Positions 18,001 through 27,339 are shown, numbered from the stretch's first letter. The stretch: DNA of 64,000 nucleotides from Polaribacter gangjinensis (GCF_038024125.1 NZ_CP150662.1:1505501-1569500); one strand, 5' to 3'. The notes: generated by a model from the sequence alone, not told the origin. Numbers and translations: made by a program.

Positions 18001-21000
18001 CGAAGGTCGTGTATATTTCCTTTAAAAGTATTTCCACCAATAACAATTGATTCGCTATTGGTATATTGCAATCTGTTGGAAACTTGTTGAGATTGCACTT
18101 CAATATCATTTTCTATGATGCTTAATACTAATCCCGAATTATCATAGGAAAGTGCATAATGATTAAACGTATCATCATTAGCTATAAAAGCTTCAATACT
18201 TTCGTTACCAATGGTATATCTCAATACGTTATTTAACAGCTCTATTTTTAAGCCATTTTCTTGCATTAATAATGTAGAAGTTCCATTTGGATTTGAATTT
18301 TTTAACCAAAACTCAATACTAAAATCTCCGTTTGCAATGGCTGGCTTGGTAATCGTACCTTTATTGCTTTCTCCATTAAAAGCTAACGATACACCATGTT
18401 CTACAGGTAATTGGTTTTTTTGAATTAAAAATTCGAATCTTGTAACAGTACTGTTTGTTTTTACTGGTTCGTTAAACTTAATGGTAATATCGTCACCAAG
18501 ATTTAATATGCCATCCTTAGGAGTTGGTGTAGTAAAAACTACAGGAGCTGTAAGATCTACATTCCCCTCAATAATATCTGACTCAAAAGTAGTATTATTG
18601 TAGCAAGAAGAACGAGCACGGAGTTGATAGGTACCGTTTGGCAAACCAAGTCCTGCAATATCCCATGCATAATTTAACTGATTTCCAACAATAAGTTCAA
18701 TATCAGTATCACCACCATTCAATGCAATATCATAATCCGATTGGTTTTTGTAATAGGTTTTTATCCTAGCCCAATTGGGTGTGCCTTTTAACCTATATTC
18801 TAAATTAATTTTTTCAAAACTATCAAAAGTAGTATTGTAATCACCTAATTTAATGTTTAATGGTTTCGTATTTACTCCATCAAATGCAGCATTTCTATTA
18901 AGAAGCCAGTTGTTAGATGGCTCCATGATAGTCACTGGAGAACATGCAGGAACAAAACTAGCAGATACAAATACTTCATCTATTGCATCATCATCGCAAG
19001 AAGATTTTAAAAATATACGAATGTTATCATATACATATTGGTCTTGTTTTACTTTTTTTAATGTCATTGTATAAAACACTGTCTTCCCTGCAGGGATTGT
19101 AATTAAAGTTCCATTTGGCTCTATATTGATATCCGCATTGTCTGGATTGGTAGATTGATCTACCATCAAAATAAAGGTTGCGTCTTTATTGATGGTACTT
19201 GTATTTCTTAAATTAAGCACAAACTCTGCATTACGCCCTTCAAAAATATCTGATACGTCAGCATCTGCAACTGTTATCTCGGGTCTTTCAATAGCTATCG
19301 TTGCAACTGATAATGGAATGCGTTCAGATTCTGGAAGATTGATTATTAATGCAGATGGGTTTTTTACATTTTCATGATTTGGGTTGTAAAAATAAGAAAG
19401 CTCTTCTGTTTCGTAAGGACAAGATGTCTCTCCTGCTTTGGTAATAAAAATAGGACCGTTTCCATCAAAAGGATTGATTACATCGACACTAAATATATTC
19501 CCAGGATCTGTATCACTTAGTGTATAACTTATTGTAGTTGTTTCATCTGAAGTATCTTCATTTGTATTTGAAGAGTTACCCGTATTATTTGTTGTAGTTT
19601 CCATTTGAAACCCTGTATCATTAAAATCTGCACCAATAGCCACTGCCACTGAACTATCTATTTGTAATTCATATGAAAGGGTGCTAGTAGTTAACCGTTC
19701 TACAGAAAATCCTTTTGTAAATTCGCCTACACCAGCATCAAAAGAAATGTTTTCATAGAAAGTAGCATCCAATAAGTCTTTTAGTTGTTTTGCTGTTTCA
19801 GAGAGTGCTCCAGTTTCTGGATCTTTCAAGCTCTCAACAATGTCATCTAAAGAGGTTTTAAGAGCATTTCTATTTTTAAAAGCTTGATATTTCACCAATT
19901 CATTGTTAAGAATAATTTTTCTCCAAAGATTTATTGAAGAAACATATGCTTCCCTAGAAAGTACCCCATTTTGATTTTCTAGTAAAGTTCCATTATCTAT
20001 TTGATCGATAAAGTTTTGATATTTTGGAATCACATCATTCAAAATATTTCTTTGAGAATATACAAACAAAGTTTTTTCTGGTGATTCACTAAAATACAGT
20101 GCTTTATTAATTTTAGGATGTAAAATCATCGAAACACCTGAAGCATTCAATACGTTAATAGGTGTTGAATTAGTGGAGGTACTTGAAACCACCAATTCAT
20201 CATACGTACCGTAAAACTGATTTGCCGAAGTTCCTATGTACAAATCAGCGTCACTACCTATCCAATCTGGATCGCTATTTGTAGTAATTGTTTGGTTAAA
20301 AGTATAGGTATTTGTTATACTTTTTCCATTAGATGAAGATTGTTGCATTAGTATTCCTGTGGTGGTATCAGCAACCGTTTCTGATTCCATCACTGGTCCA
20401 GCAAGTCCACCACCTACACTTAATGTAAAACCCAATGATACAGTCGCATTTGTTTCATTACCAATGGTCGTATTTGAGGTATTTTCTCTTAAAAAACTAA
20501 AAGAAGACCCTTTTTCAATACTAGCAGAACTAAACGATCCTGGAGGATCACGCAATACAAAATCAGGAATTTCAGGACCTGCAGTCACAAAAGTTTGACT
20601 TCCATCAGCAACACCTCCTAATATAATACCCTCAGTTTTATAGTTTATTACAGGATAATCAATACCGTTAGATCTAATTTTTAAATTGAGAGTTCTTTTA
20701 AAATTAGTTGCTGAATCTGTGTTAGGAATACCTCCTTTAAAACTATAAATAAGTATGCTTGGATCTAAATCTGAGACTTTGATACTTTCACTGTTTTCTA
20801 GAGCTAAATTATTAGTTTTAATTAAAGTGCTCCCTACAACAGGCACAACACTTATCTCAGGATCATTAGGATTGATATCGTAGTTGAAATACCTTTCTAA
20901 GCTTTGAATACTTATGGAATAATCTGCAAATTGGGTATAAATTGGTGGATTTTGGTTAGGTGATATGGTGTAATTAATGCCATCTGCAGTAATTGTAGTA

Positions 21001-23672
21001 TCACTAGTTTGATTTATTACATTATGTTGTGGAATTGCAATGTGAGTAAATTTTAGAATTTCTTGATATGGTTCGCCAGTAATTGTTGTGCTTCCTTGAA
21101 CAAATGTTGGGTATTGGAATGCTTTTATAGCTGTAAAATTTATTGGCATATCTGCCGTTAAAAGTGGATTATTGTCTGGATTTATACCACTTACAAACCT
21201 CAAATCATTTTGAGAAATTATATAACTTAGTGGCAATAAATTAACCCTAAACTCTCCTGTTTCGTTATTAGTTGTAAAACTAGTTTTATATTCATTTGTT
21301 ATTGAATTTGCACCCACAGGCATATAACCTAAAGTTAATTGTGCGCTACCAATATTGTTAATCGAAGTGTAAGTTGTTGTTATTTCTGCACCTGAGGTGT
21401 CATTGTATGTAAATGTTTTTTTACCATCAAATCCAAATCCAATGGTTTTATCGGATTCTATTTTTCCTCCTACAACTCTTCCTATAACAGTTATTTTGGT
21501 ATTGTCTATGAAAGTTATTGGTTCGTCGCTGTCTTCAAAAAAATCTTTATAGGTATTGGTAAAATAGGTTACTCCATTTATTATAGTACTATCTCTAGCA
21601 GGAAATCGGCCTTCAAAATCAAAGGTATGTGCACTTTTACTTACACTAATTGCATGCTTTCCTATTGGAACTTCGATGGTAAAACGACCATGAATATCTG
21701 TTTGAACAGGAACATTATTTGCATCAATTGCTTGGATATTATCAATATAAACATATGCATCAGGCACAGGTATGGTTGCATATCTATTTAATTGGATAAT
21801 AGTACCATCTTTGTCTTTTTCTGCCCAATATTCTCCTTTTTGATATTTAAGATTTCCTATTACATATGCATTATATGATTCATCTTCTTTGATATCTCCT
21901 GTTATAGGAGCATCTGACGTCGCTGGAAAAACCCCTCTACTATCATAAACAACCAATCCTTTAAACACAAACGAAGACTTATCAATAAAATCTACATTAT
22001 TTACCACTGTTGATCCTACTCCTAAAAAAACCAATACTTGTTTTGGATTGAATTCATGCTTACCAAGAGAAGGAACAATTGTAAAAGAATCTCCATTACC
22101 ACTGAAGGGGACAGAAGATATAACGTAATTGCCAAACTCGTCAGAAACCCCTAAAACCCCTAATTGAGTATTTGTTGGAATGTTGTTGATATTATCTTCA
22201 CTATTAGCCCAACTAGGCGCTATGGGCGAATGACTTAATTTAGCATCGTTACCATGAAAATTAAAACCAGTATGAGCTAAATCATAAGCAAAATCCCCTG
22301 TTTTTTCATTAGCTCTGATATATGTATGTAAATACGATTCATTTCCTTTCAAATAACGTCTGTAATCTCTTTGAATTTGAGATGAATTTAGTGCTGTTTC
22401 CCACACTATTAATTCATCAATATATGCTGATTTTTTACCTCCGGATCTAAAACTAATCCATGTTGGCCTATCTGTGTGAATATTTATATTAACAGGTTTG
22501 TTTGTCGTTGAAAACGCAACTGTTTGTGATGCTGTGGAACTATTTTGCGCTAATACTGCATTCATTTTTTGAATGTATTCTTGAGAGATTAATCGTCCAT
22601 TTATATAAATTTCAGGAACTTCATTATTTCTCAATACGACACTAAAATGGTTGAAAGCGTTATTAATGCTATTTATGGGAATCAATACATCATCGCCTTT
22701 ATTATCTATTTCACCACTTGGAATAAAATTACTTAAGGAAATGGTGTGATTTAGCACTTTTGCAGATAAAATGTTGTTATGCAACGCAATGCTAAAAGGG
22801 ATAGATTCATTTGCTCCCGTTCCTAATAAATTAAAAATAACTAATTCGTCATTGGTAAAATTACCTAGAGGTTTTACCCAAGCTTGCATTGTAATAGAGT
22901 CTTTTAATCCTTTGTGCAATTTTGGAACTGAAATGTAACTGTTTGTGGGTAGTTTTAGTGAACTCCCAAAACGCAAAGTAGCACCTGTTGGATTTGCAGT
23001 AACTAACACATCTCTTACTGGATTTCCTCCAGTATAACTGATATTTCCAGTAATAACGCCTGTTGGATTTCTATACCCAATTCCTGTAATAAAATTTGAG
23101 TATTGAACTTCTAAGCCTTCAGCCTCAACACCCTTTGCTAGTAGTTTGTATCGATATAATTTTCCTCCCTCTACATTGGTATCTGAAAAAGTACCTACAT
23201 CCGCAGCTAATATTTTAAGTGGATTTCCCCAATTGGGTATTGTACTTGTGATATCCTCAGTTCTAAAAACTATGATGCTTACTATTTTTTCCTGATTCTT
23301 TTTTATATCCCAATTAATTTCTATTCGATCACTGTAGTAGCCTTTAGAAACTGTAAAAGCATCTTCAGAAAATGTATTGTATAGGTAACGAATACCCCAA
23401 GGGAAACCCAAATCTTTCTGATAGTTTTGTGTAGATGGGGCTCCAGAAGTAGCTCCTTTTGTTAAGCCTAGATAAGGGGACCCCACTAAAATATTAACAC
23501 TCTCTATAGTAAAAGTTTTATTTACTCCGTTAACAGTTTGTGTTCGGGTATTCCTTATGTTCTTTTTTTGAGATGAGGAAGCTCCAATTACAGATTTTAC
23601 ACCAGATTTGTCTTGAGAAAAGATGTCATTACAACAAAATAAAAAAACAAGCAATACAATAATATATTTCAT
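15096..23672 (-). CDS. Giant secreted LamG-domain surface protein with T9SS sorting domain
   Basis: The protein has 2858 residues and a signal peptide (1-20, ending DIFSQ). Approximate order: fibronectin-like region (50-230), a LamG/concanavalin-like jellyroll (232-450), a carboxypeptidase-regulatory-like repeat (630-690), a long beta/coil-rich middle without recognised domains (690-1690), a Big_5-like segment with DDITIKFNEPV (1710-1750), two more LamG domains (1760-1935 and 1955-2145), a BACON-like domain (2290-2355, LPNWISVSAKSG), the beta domain shared with its downstream neighbour (2365-2475), segments with GWTWVSFNV (2475-2650), and a T9SS type A sorting domain (2777-2858, TLYPNPFQS). 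It is probably exported by T9SS and displayed or released as an adhesin. It is the second gene of a minus-strand operon headed by a collar-domain protein. Ligand unknown. Confidence 0.85.
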   Translation of the reverse strand: MKYIIVLLVFLFCCNDIFSQDKSGVKSVIGASSSQKKNIRNTRTQTVNGVNKTFTIESVNILVGSPYLGLTKGATSGAPSTQNYQKDLGFPWGIRYLYNTFSEDAFTVSKGYYSDRIEINWDIKKNQEKIVSIIVFRTEDITSTIPNWGNPLKILAADVGTFSDTNVEGGKLYRYKLLAKGVEAEGLEVQYSNFITGIGYRNPTGVITGNISYTGGNPVRDVLVTANPTGATLRFGSSLKLPTNSYISVPKLHKGLKDSITMQAWVKPLGNFTNDELVIFNLLGTGANESIPFSIALHNNILSAKVLNHTISLSNFIPSGEIDNKGDDVLIPINSINNAFNHFSVVLRNNEVPEIYINGRLISQEYIQKMNAVLAQNSSTASQTVAFSTTNKPVNINIHTDRPTWISFRSGGKKSAYIDELIVWETALNSSQIQRDYRRYLKGNESYLHTYIRANEKTGDFAYDLAHTGFNFHGNDAKLSHSPIAPSWANSEDNINNIPTNTQLGVLGVSDEFGNYVISSVPFSGNGDSFTIVPSLGKHEFNPKQVLVFLGVGSTVVNNVDFIDKSSFVFKGLVVYDSRGVFPATSDAPITGDIKEDESYNAYVIGNLKYQKGEYWAEKDKDGTIIQLNRYATIPVPDAYVYIDNIQAIDANNVPVQTDIHGRFTIEVPIGKHAISVSKSAHTFDFEGRFPARDSTIINGVTYFTNTYKDFFEDSDEPITFIDNTKITVIGRVVGGKIESDKTIGFGFDGKKTFTYNDTSGAEITTTYTSINNIGSAQLTLGYMPVGANSITNEYKTSFTTNNETGEFRVNLLPLSYIISQNDLRFVSGINPDNNPLLTADMPINFTAIKAFQYPTFVQGSTTITGEPYQEILKFTHIAIPQHNVINQTSDTTITADGINYTISPNQNPPIYTQFADYSISIQSLERYFNYDINPNDPEISVVPVVGSTLIKTNNLALENSESIKVSDLDPSILIYSFKGGIPNTDSATNFKRTLNLKIRSNGIDYPVINYKTEGIILGGVADGSQTFVTAGPEIPDFVLRDPPGSFSSASIEKGSSFSFLRENTSNTTIGNETNATVSLGFTLSVGGGLAGPVMESETVADTTTGILMQQSSSNGKSITNTYTFNQTITTNSDPDWIGSDADLYIGTSANQFYGTYDELVVSSTSTNSTPINVLNASGVSMILHPKINKALYFSESPEKTLFVYSQRNILNDVIPKYQNFIDQIDNGTLLENQNGVLSREAYVSSINLWRKIILNNELVKYQAFKNRNALKTSLDDIVESLKDPETGALSETAKQLKDLLDATFYENISFDAGVGEFTKGFSVERLTTSTLSYELQIDSSVAVAIGADFNDTGFQMETTTNNTGNSSNTNEDTSDETTTISYTLSDTDPGNIFSVDVINPFDGNGPIFITKAGETSCPYETEELSYFYNPNHENVKNPSALIINLPESERIPLSVATIAIERPEITVADADVSDIFEGRNAEFVLNLRNTSTINKDATFILMVDQSTNPDNADINIEPNGTLITIPAGKTVFYTMTLKKVKQDQYVYDNIRIFLKSSCDDDAIDEVFVSASFVPACSPVTIMEPSNNWLLNRNAAFDGVNTKPLNIKLGDYNTTFDSFEKINLEYRLKGTPNWARIKTYYKNQSDYDIALNGGDTDIELIVGNQLNYAWDIAGLGLPNGTYQLRARSSCYNNTTFESDIIEGNVDLTAPVVFTTPTPKDGILNLGDDITIKFNEPVKTNSTVTRFEFLIQKNQLPVEHGVSLAFNGESNKGTITKPAIANGDFSIEFWLKNSNPNGTSTLLMQENGLKIELLNNVLRYTIGNESIEAFIANDDTFNHYALSYDNSGLVLSIIENDIEVQSQQVSNRLQYTNSESIVIGGNTFKGNIHDLRFWKKYISREEAVANMNTILNGNEKSLLGYWPINEGNGNIANDLARFKSLVITNANWDIKPKGTSYEFDGTNYLNFDKANKVIISDEMDATLSFWMKTNQTTQGTVLSNGKGNTTDPIEANGFRNKWAISINANNNLELQTEGKTYSFGNKNINDDTWHHFALSLTRKGTIRMYVDGEQLGSFSSAEIGGFSSANLFLGARGQIQASGEIIIDNYFNGFVDELCIWNMARNAEQIKNDQFFELDYESTGLLLYSPLNKPEVTNSFGPKYYYPFNAFEKTSDYAVSNKSISFSEVTPGIKPFRPTESIVLNPIFNGSEIVLVPDIADWASIEGKVAHIKVSNLNDLSDNSQLSPVTWTAFINKNPVKWFIEGQSGIVNLMQRTNESMSFEITLINKGGVEQPYSIDLPNWISVSAKSGKLAPNTTLILNATVDKNLAIGSHNAVLSLTTNYGYNEQIHLDFRVLEKEPNLFLDPTKYTESMNIIGKLKLNAAFTDDFYDKVIAVVNGEVRGIASVVFDDTFNEYFVFLTIYSNQVSGENVIFYIWDASEGKLKEATLNDTLSIAFLADEIIGSYTNPAIFNNTLVTGQQLLLNQGWTWVSFNVNDERFNRLNNLTKDLVLNTGNLFQSYAPALLDVYQYDELNPSESSWNGTISSNGGITSDKMYKIKLSSPQNFNIKGIPVDLKTWFFDVSQNWNWLPYVVSKNTPIGEALANLNATEGDFIKSQSLFASFSSSVGWKGSLTYLKAGEGYMLRSNSAQRFTYPDYLNQTSAKNSFIKSNKKGDIEDDILPYQYAQFPNTMSIIAKLPDGFENLYFYNDMGQLKGNATTQDVNGNNLAFITVYGDKPEKLIAYIGSGNTKQVTNKLFSFSTDAIMGSILEPIIIDLLEDKITLYPNPFQSDLEIAINADEVGVAQITMNNMLGQLVYENTFDLKSGLNNLKINPNIANATYILRIKIAGETMVYRIIKN

Positions 23673-23724
23673 TACATTAAAATTTAATGAGGGATTGTAA
23701 ATAATGATAAAATGTGCTTTGTTT

Positions 23725-24618
23725 TTATATTTTTATAATATAATTAACTCCGTAGTTTATTGGGCGTGTTTCTTCACCTCCAGTATCGGCTGTATTGCCA
23801 TTTACATTGTGAGCATGATTCCCTGTTGTATTTGTCGTTAAATTTCGGTTAAATCTAGAATCGCCATTGGTATCATCTTCTAATCCATTTTTATTAGAAC
23901 CTCCACTACCATTAAAATCGTCATTTGAGAAAGTTATTGTATGGTTATGATTCCCTGTTGTATTAGTATTGATATTTACAGCATGTAAATGCGATTTCAT
24001 ATCATCTTGCACCACTTGTTTTAAAGTAGGACCTATTTTTCCATTACCATTTCCAGCACCGCGTAAAAACATGGCTCTAAGATCGGGTGTGTTATTTGCT
24101 CCTAACAATGTTTTTAAATTTTCCGTAAAAGGGGTGTTAGGAATAGCTGAACCATCACAAAGTAACCATCCTGAAGGTGCTACTGAACCAATAAATGCAA
24201 CAATAGTACCTGTAGGTACCCCATTTTGAGCATGAATTGCATAAGGAACAGCTTGTAATTTTTCATCAGAAAAAATTACACTTCCTGAGCTGACTCTTAA
24301 ATACGAAGATTGATTACTGATAAGATTGTAATGATCCATACTTATATTTAAAACATAAGAGAATACCCCAAAATTATCTGTTCTTACTGTTGCTGTACTC
24401 CGTAAAATTTCCGTTGGTGAGGTTGAACTGCCTACTAAGTAATATACCATAAATGTAAGATCCAATTGATCTATGTTTGCTAGCGCTTCATTTTTGTCAT
24501 CACGAGCAATTCCTTGAATAGACATTCCAGATGAAGTTACATTAGTTTGTGCGCCTGAATTGGAAATAGAAAGAAGTAAAAGAGTGATGAATTCTAAAAG
24601 TAGGTAAGATTTTTTCAT
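23725..24618 (-). CDS. Secreted protein with phage tail-collar-like domain
   Basis: The protein has 297 residues and a signal peptide ending near SGAQT (residue 25). Residues ~30-130 are a beta-rich Bacteroidota surface-protein domain (MSIQGIARD...). Residues ~135-190 have the phage tail collar signature (GTIVAFIGSVAPSGWLLCDGS, then PDLRAMFLRG). The C-terminal ~100 residues hold two GNHxH motifs and end in INYGVNYIIKI, as in microcystin-dependent-protein-like and tail-fibre tip domains. In this phylum such proteins are chromosomal surface proteins, and no other phage genes are near. It is first in the operon with the giant LamG protein (52-base gap), so it may be a tip or co-adhesin. The divergent gene is a membrane AraC regulator. 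Confidence 0.8.
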   Translation of the reverse strand: MKKSYLLLEFITLLLLSISNSGAQTNVTSSGMSIQGIARDDKNEALANIDQLDLTFMVYYLVGSSTSPTEILRSTATVRTDNFGVFSYVLNISMDHYNLISNQSSYLRVSSGSVIFSDEKLQAVPYAIHAQNGVPTGTIVAFIGSVAPSGWLLCDGSAIPNTPFTENLKTLLGANNTPDLRAMFLRGAGNGNGKIGPTLKQVVQDDMKSHLHAVNINTNTTGNHNHTITFSNDDFNGSGGSNKNGLEDDTNGDSRFNRNLTTNTTGNHAHNVNGNTADTGGEETRPINYGVNYIIKI

Positions 24619-24680
24619 TATTTTAATTAATCGGGATTTATCATCTTACAAATAACTGCATTGTAAAAACAAAACTGAGA

Positions 24681-24699
24681 GTGTAAAGTGATATTACAC
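24681..24699. promoter_or_regulatory. Inverted repeat, possible operator in the divergent region
   Basis: GTGTAA, 7 bases, TTACAC. It lies directly upstream of a TATATTTG box and between the collar-protein gene and the AraC-type regulator, where it could bind that regulator. Confidence 0.4.
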
Positions 24700-24707
24700 T
24701 ATATTTG
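24700..24707 (+). promoter_or_regulatory. Promoter of the membrane AraC regulator
   Basis: TATATTTG, full -7 match, 24 bases before the ATG at 24732. The TTG at 24705, where the frame could also open, lies inside this box and is unlikely to be the start codon. Confidence 0.55.
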
Positions 24708-24731
24708 TTACATATTTCAAGTATTTGCCAC

Positions 24732-25841
24732 ATGCTATTAAACCTTTTATCCCTCCTAATAGGATTCTTGTGTCTCTTTGTTATGGTTCTAATGATTTGC
24801 TATACCAAACCAAATCGTAAAACAAATGTTTATTTTTTAATTATTTTATTGATTGTTGGATTGCAGCGGTTTTTAAATGGGATTGAAGTTTTAGGGTATT
24901 CAACTAACACCTATAGTCCATTAAAATTTAGAATGAGTTTGGCTTTTTTTATAGTTCCAATCTTTTACTTATTCTTCTACAGACTTATCCGTGAAAATAA
25001 TAATCGATGGAAAGAATTATTGCATTTTTTTGTCCCAATTTCAATAGTTTTGATTGATATTTATGTGGATTCTTTTAAAATTCATTATTTGCTGTATCTT
25101 ATTTTCTCTGTCTCTTATTTTTTTTCAATAGTATTGTTACTAAAGGAACTCGTATTAAAAAATAAACTTTCACAATTTGAAAAAAAAAATTACCAAACTA
25201 TAAAAACATGGGCCATTTTAATGGCTACAATTACTTTTTTACTGGTAATTTATTCCAATTATTTTTTATTTAGTGAATTTAATCCTCATCAAAATTTAAA
25301 TATTTTCTATAAATTTTCCTCTTTATTATGGCTTATCCTTATTGTTTATATGTTTAGAAACCCTGTCATAATTTTTGGAGAGCAGCATTTAATAAAAAAA
25401 ATACGAGAAAACACACCTCAAGAAATTTTGATTTGGAACGCAAAACCTTTAAAAACCATTGAGCAAAAAGACAGAAAAGTATTTGATGTTGTTTTTCCCA
25501 AAATTGATATGATTTTACTTGATATTCAAATGCTTCAAAAAAATATCTCCATAATTTCAACAATAACGTTGACAACCAAAACAATGGCTCAAGAATTAAA
25601 AATTCCTAAACATCATTTGGATGTCATTTTTAAATACTACTGTCATTACTCTGTGAATGATTTTAGTAACCTCGTTAAAATTAATTATGCAGTATCATTG
25701 ATAAAAAATGGCTATTTAAAAAAACATACTGTAGCCTCACTTGGAGAAGAAAGTTTGTTTAAATCTCGATATACTTTTTCTCAAAATTTTAAAAAATTTA
25801 TAGGTGTATCTGTGAGTGAATTTATTACGACAGCTCCCTAA
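24732..25841 (+). CDS. Membrane-embedded AraC-family transcriptional regulator
   Basis: From the ATG at 24732 the protein has 369 residues. The first ~225 carry about seven hydrophobic segments separated by short loops. After a linker, the C-terminal ~100 residues form an AraC-type double helix-turn-helix: TTKTMAQELKIPKHHLDVIFK, then INYAVSLIKNGYL, then SLGEESLFKSRYTFSQNFKKFIGVSVSEF. This architecture, a membrane sensor fused to an AraC output domain, recurs in Bacteroidota. The gene is divergent from the collar/LamG surface operon and 113 bases from its first ATG, so regulating that operon is a reasonable inference. The signal is unknown. A protein of the same design is encoded at 28145-29275. 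Confidence 0.82.
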   Translation: MLLNLLSLLIGFLCLFVMVLMICYTKPNRKTNVYFLIILLIVGLQRFLNGIEVLGYSTNTYSPLKFRMSLAFFIVPIFYLFFYRLIRENNNRWKELLHFFVPISIVLIDIYVDSFKIHYLLYLIFSVSYFFSIVLLLKELVLKNKLSQFEKKNYQTIKTWAILMATITFLLVIYSNYFLFSEFNPHQNLNIFYKFSSLLWLILIVYMFRNPVIIFGEQHLIKKIRENTPQEILIWNAKPLKTIEQKDRKVFDVVFPKIDMILLDIQMLQKNISIISTITLTTKTMAQELKIPKHHLDVIFKYYCHYSVNDFSNLVKINYAVSLIKNGYLKKHTVASLGEESLFKSRYTFSQNFKKFIGVSVSEFITTAP

Positions 25842-26018
25842 AAACTATTTATTTATTGTTCATGATTTATTGACACTAAGGTTTTATAAAAACTACGAAT
25901 AGGATTTTTACTTTATTTAAAGATATTGTAAATATTAATAATACTTTTATCCTTAATCAATATTCAAATATTGTTAATTAAATACAATAGTAAATTGCTG
26001 TGACAAGTTTGCAGACAC

Positions 26019-26077
26019 TATCCCGCTAGTATCCCGTAAGTATCCCCCAAGTATCCCGTACGTATCCCCTATGTATC
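26019..26077 (+). repeat. 11-bp tandem repeat array TATCCCnnnnG, first locus
   Basis: Five consecutive 11-mers start at 26019, 26030, 26041, 26052 and 26063, each TATCCC followed by four variable bases and G, then a partial TATC. The variable positions are mostly GCTA, GTAA, CCAA, GTAC and CTAT. The same unit recurs at 38056-38103. Confidence 0.9.
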
Positions 26078-26083
26078 TTCTTG

Positions 26084-26151
26084 TTCGATGAGCGATTTTC
26101 GATGATCGAAGGCCGATGGTCGATGATCGAAACTTGATGTTCGAAGTTCGG
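26084..26151 (+). repeat. CGATGATCGA-type repeat cluster, first locus
   Basis: Interspersed copies of (TT)CGATGATCGA and variants (CGATGAGCGA, CGATGGTCGA, TTGATGTTCGA) lie in 68 bases directly upstream of the alcohol dehydrogenase promoter. A second cluster lies at 42743-42777, also just upstream of a promoter. Confidence 0.8.
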
Positions 26152-26192
26152 TTTTATTTTGTATCTTACAACATTCATTTAAAAAATTGATT

Positions 26193-27200
26193 ATGAGAAC
26201 CATCAACGCTTATGCTGCTACTGAAGCAGGATCAAAATTAACTGCCTTTCAATACGAATTGCCTGCCATTGGTAACGAAGAAATAGACATCAAAGTGTCT
26301 TACTGTGGCATGTGCCATTCCGACCTTAGTATGATCAACAACGATTGGGGCATGAGTCAATTTCCGTTAGTGCCTGGTCATGAAATTGTGGGTGAAGTGG
26401 CAGCCATTGGTAAGGATGTGAAAGGGCTACAAATTGGTGATAAAGTAGGCATGGGTTGGAATTCGGCAGCGTGTATGCATTGCAACCAATGTTTAGATGG
26501 CAAACAGCATTTGTGCGGTGACTCGCAAGCAACCATTGTAGGACGTCATGGTGGCTTTGCAGATTATGTTCGTGGGCATTGGTCGTGGGTAATTCCGTTG
26601 CCAAAAGACTTAGACATGGCAAAAGCAGGTCCGTTGTTTTGTGGGGGTATTACTGTATTTAGTCCCATTGTATTGTCGGGCGTGCAACCTACAGACAAAG
26701 TGGGTGTGATTGGTGTTGGTGGATTGGGTCATATGGCTATTAAATTCCTAAAAGCTTGGGGTTGTGAGGTTACTGCTTTTAGCTCGAATCCGAATAAAAC
26801 AGCTGAGATTTTAAAAATGGGAGCTCACCAAGTAGTGGATTCTTCCAATCCAGATGCTTTGCAAGGCATTGCAGGTTCGTTGGATTTTATTTTGAATACC
26901 ACCAATGTAACCCTCGATTGGAATTCTTACTTGACTACTTTGGCTCCTCAAGGAAAATTGCATACAGTTGGTGCGGTTTTAGAGCCTATGGCCATCCCTG
27001 CATTTAGTTTGATTATGGGCGAAAAATCGGTTGGTGGAAGTCCGACTGGTAGTATTGGCTTGACTAAAAAAATGCTGGAATTTTGTGTACGTCATGATAT
27101 TTATCCCACAGTGGAAGAATTTAATTTGGCAGACGTGAATGCTGCCATTGCACATTTAGAAGCTGGAAAAGCGCGTTTTCGAATTGTGTTGAAAGTGTAA
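26193..27200 (+). CDS. Zinc-dependent NAD(P) alcohol dehydrogenase (YahK/cinnamyl-type)
   Basis: The 335-residue medium-chain dehydrogenase/reductase starts at ATG 26193; a TTG two codons upstream is the other possibility. The catalytic zinc site is CGMCHSD near residue 37 with PGHE near 60. The structural zinc cysteines are in CMHCNQCLDGKQHLC near residue 90. The nucleotide site is GVGGLGHMAIKF near 173, and SSNPNK after it suggests preference for NADP(H). It should reversibly reduce aldehydes to alcohols in the cytosol; the physiological substrate is not evident. It stands alone, with repeat arrays upstream and hairpin-type repeats downstream. Its G+C content is visibly higher than that of the surface genes to its left. 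Confidence 0.93.
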   Translation: MRTINAYAATEAGSKLTAFQYELPAIGNEEIDIKVSYCGMCHSDLSMINNDWGMSQFPLVPGHEIVGEVAAIGKDVKGLQIGDKVGMGWNSAACMHCNQCLDGKQHLCGDSQATIVGRHGGFADYVRGHWSWVIPLPKDLDMAKAGPLFCGGITVFSPIVLSGVQPTDKVGVIGVGGLGHMAIKFLKAWGCEVTAFSSNPNKTAEILKMGAHQVVDSSNPDALQGIAGSLDFILNTTNVTLDWNSYLTTLAPQGKLHTVGAVLEPMAIPAFSLIMGEKSVGGSPTGSIGLTKKMLEFCVRHDIYPTVEEFNLADVNAAIAHLEAGKARFRIVLKV

Positions 27201-27213
27201 TTATCGCAACAGT

Positions 27214-27300
27214 ATTTAACCACATAGAATATATAGAAAAAGGAATAGATTCCCATATTTTAGGAGTCAAATAGCTATGTGTTTACTATGTGGCTAAAAT
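27214..27300. repeat. Hairpin-type intergenic repeat, copy 1 (ACCACATAG...CTATGTGG)
   Basis: The ends TTTAACCACATAG (27215-27227) and CTATGTGGCTAAA (27286-27298) are inverted copies, with a further AGCTATGTG inside. The element is about 85 bases and non-coding. Confidence 0.75.
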
Positions 27301-27339
27301 TATTTCAAAACATTCATCAACTCATAAAAAATAACCACC

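Larger units (their letters stand above)
25842..26192 (+). other. Intergenic region with two short-repeat arrays
   Basis: No gene. It is A/T-rich to about 26010, then holds an 11-bp repeat array (26019-26077) and a CGATGATCGA-rich cluster (26084-26151), then a near-consensus promoter (TATTTTG, 26155-26161) before adh. Confidence 0.6.

Noticed and set aside
23725..24618. Prophage remnant suggested by the tail-collar domain
   Set aside because: The protein has a Sec signal peptide and is in an operon with a T9SS protein; no terminase, capsid, portal or integrase genes are present.
26019..26077. CRISPR-like array
   Set aside because: Units are 11 bp with only four variable bases; there are no spacers of 25-40 bp and no cas genes in the window.
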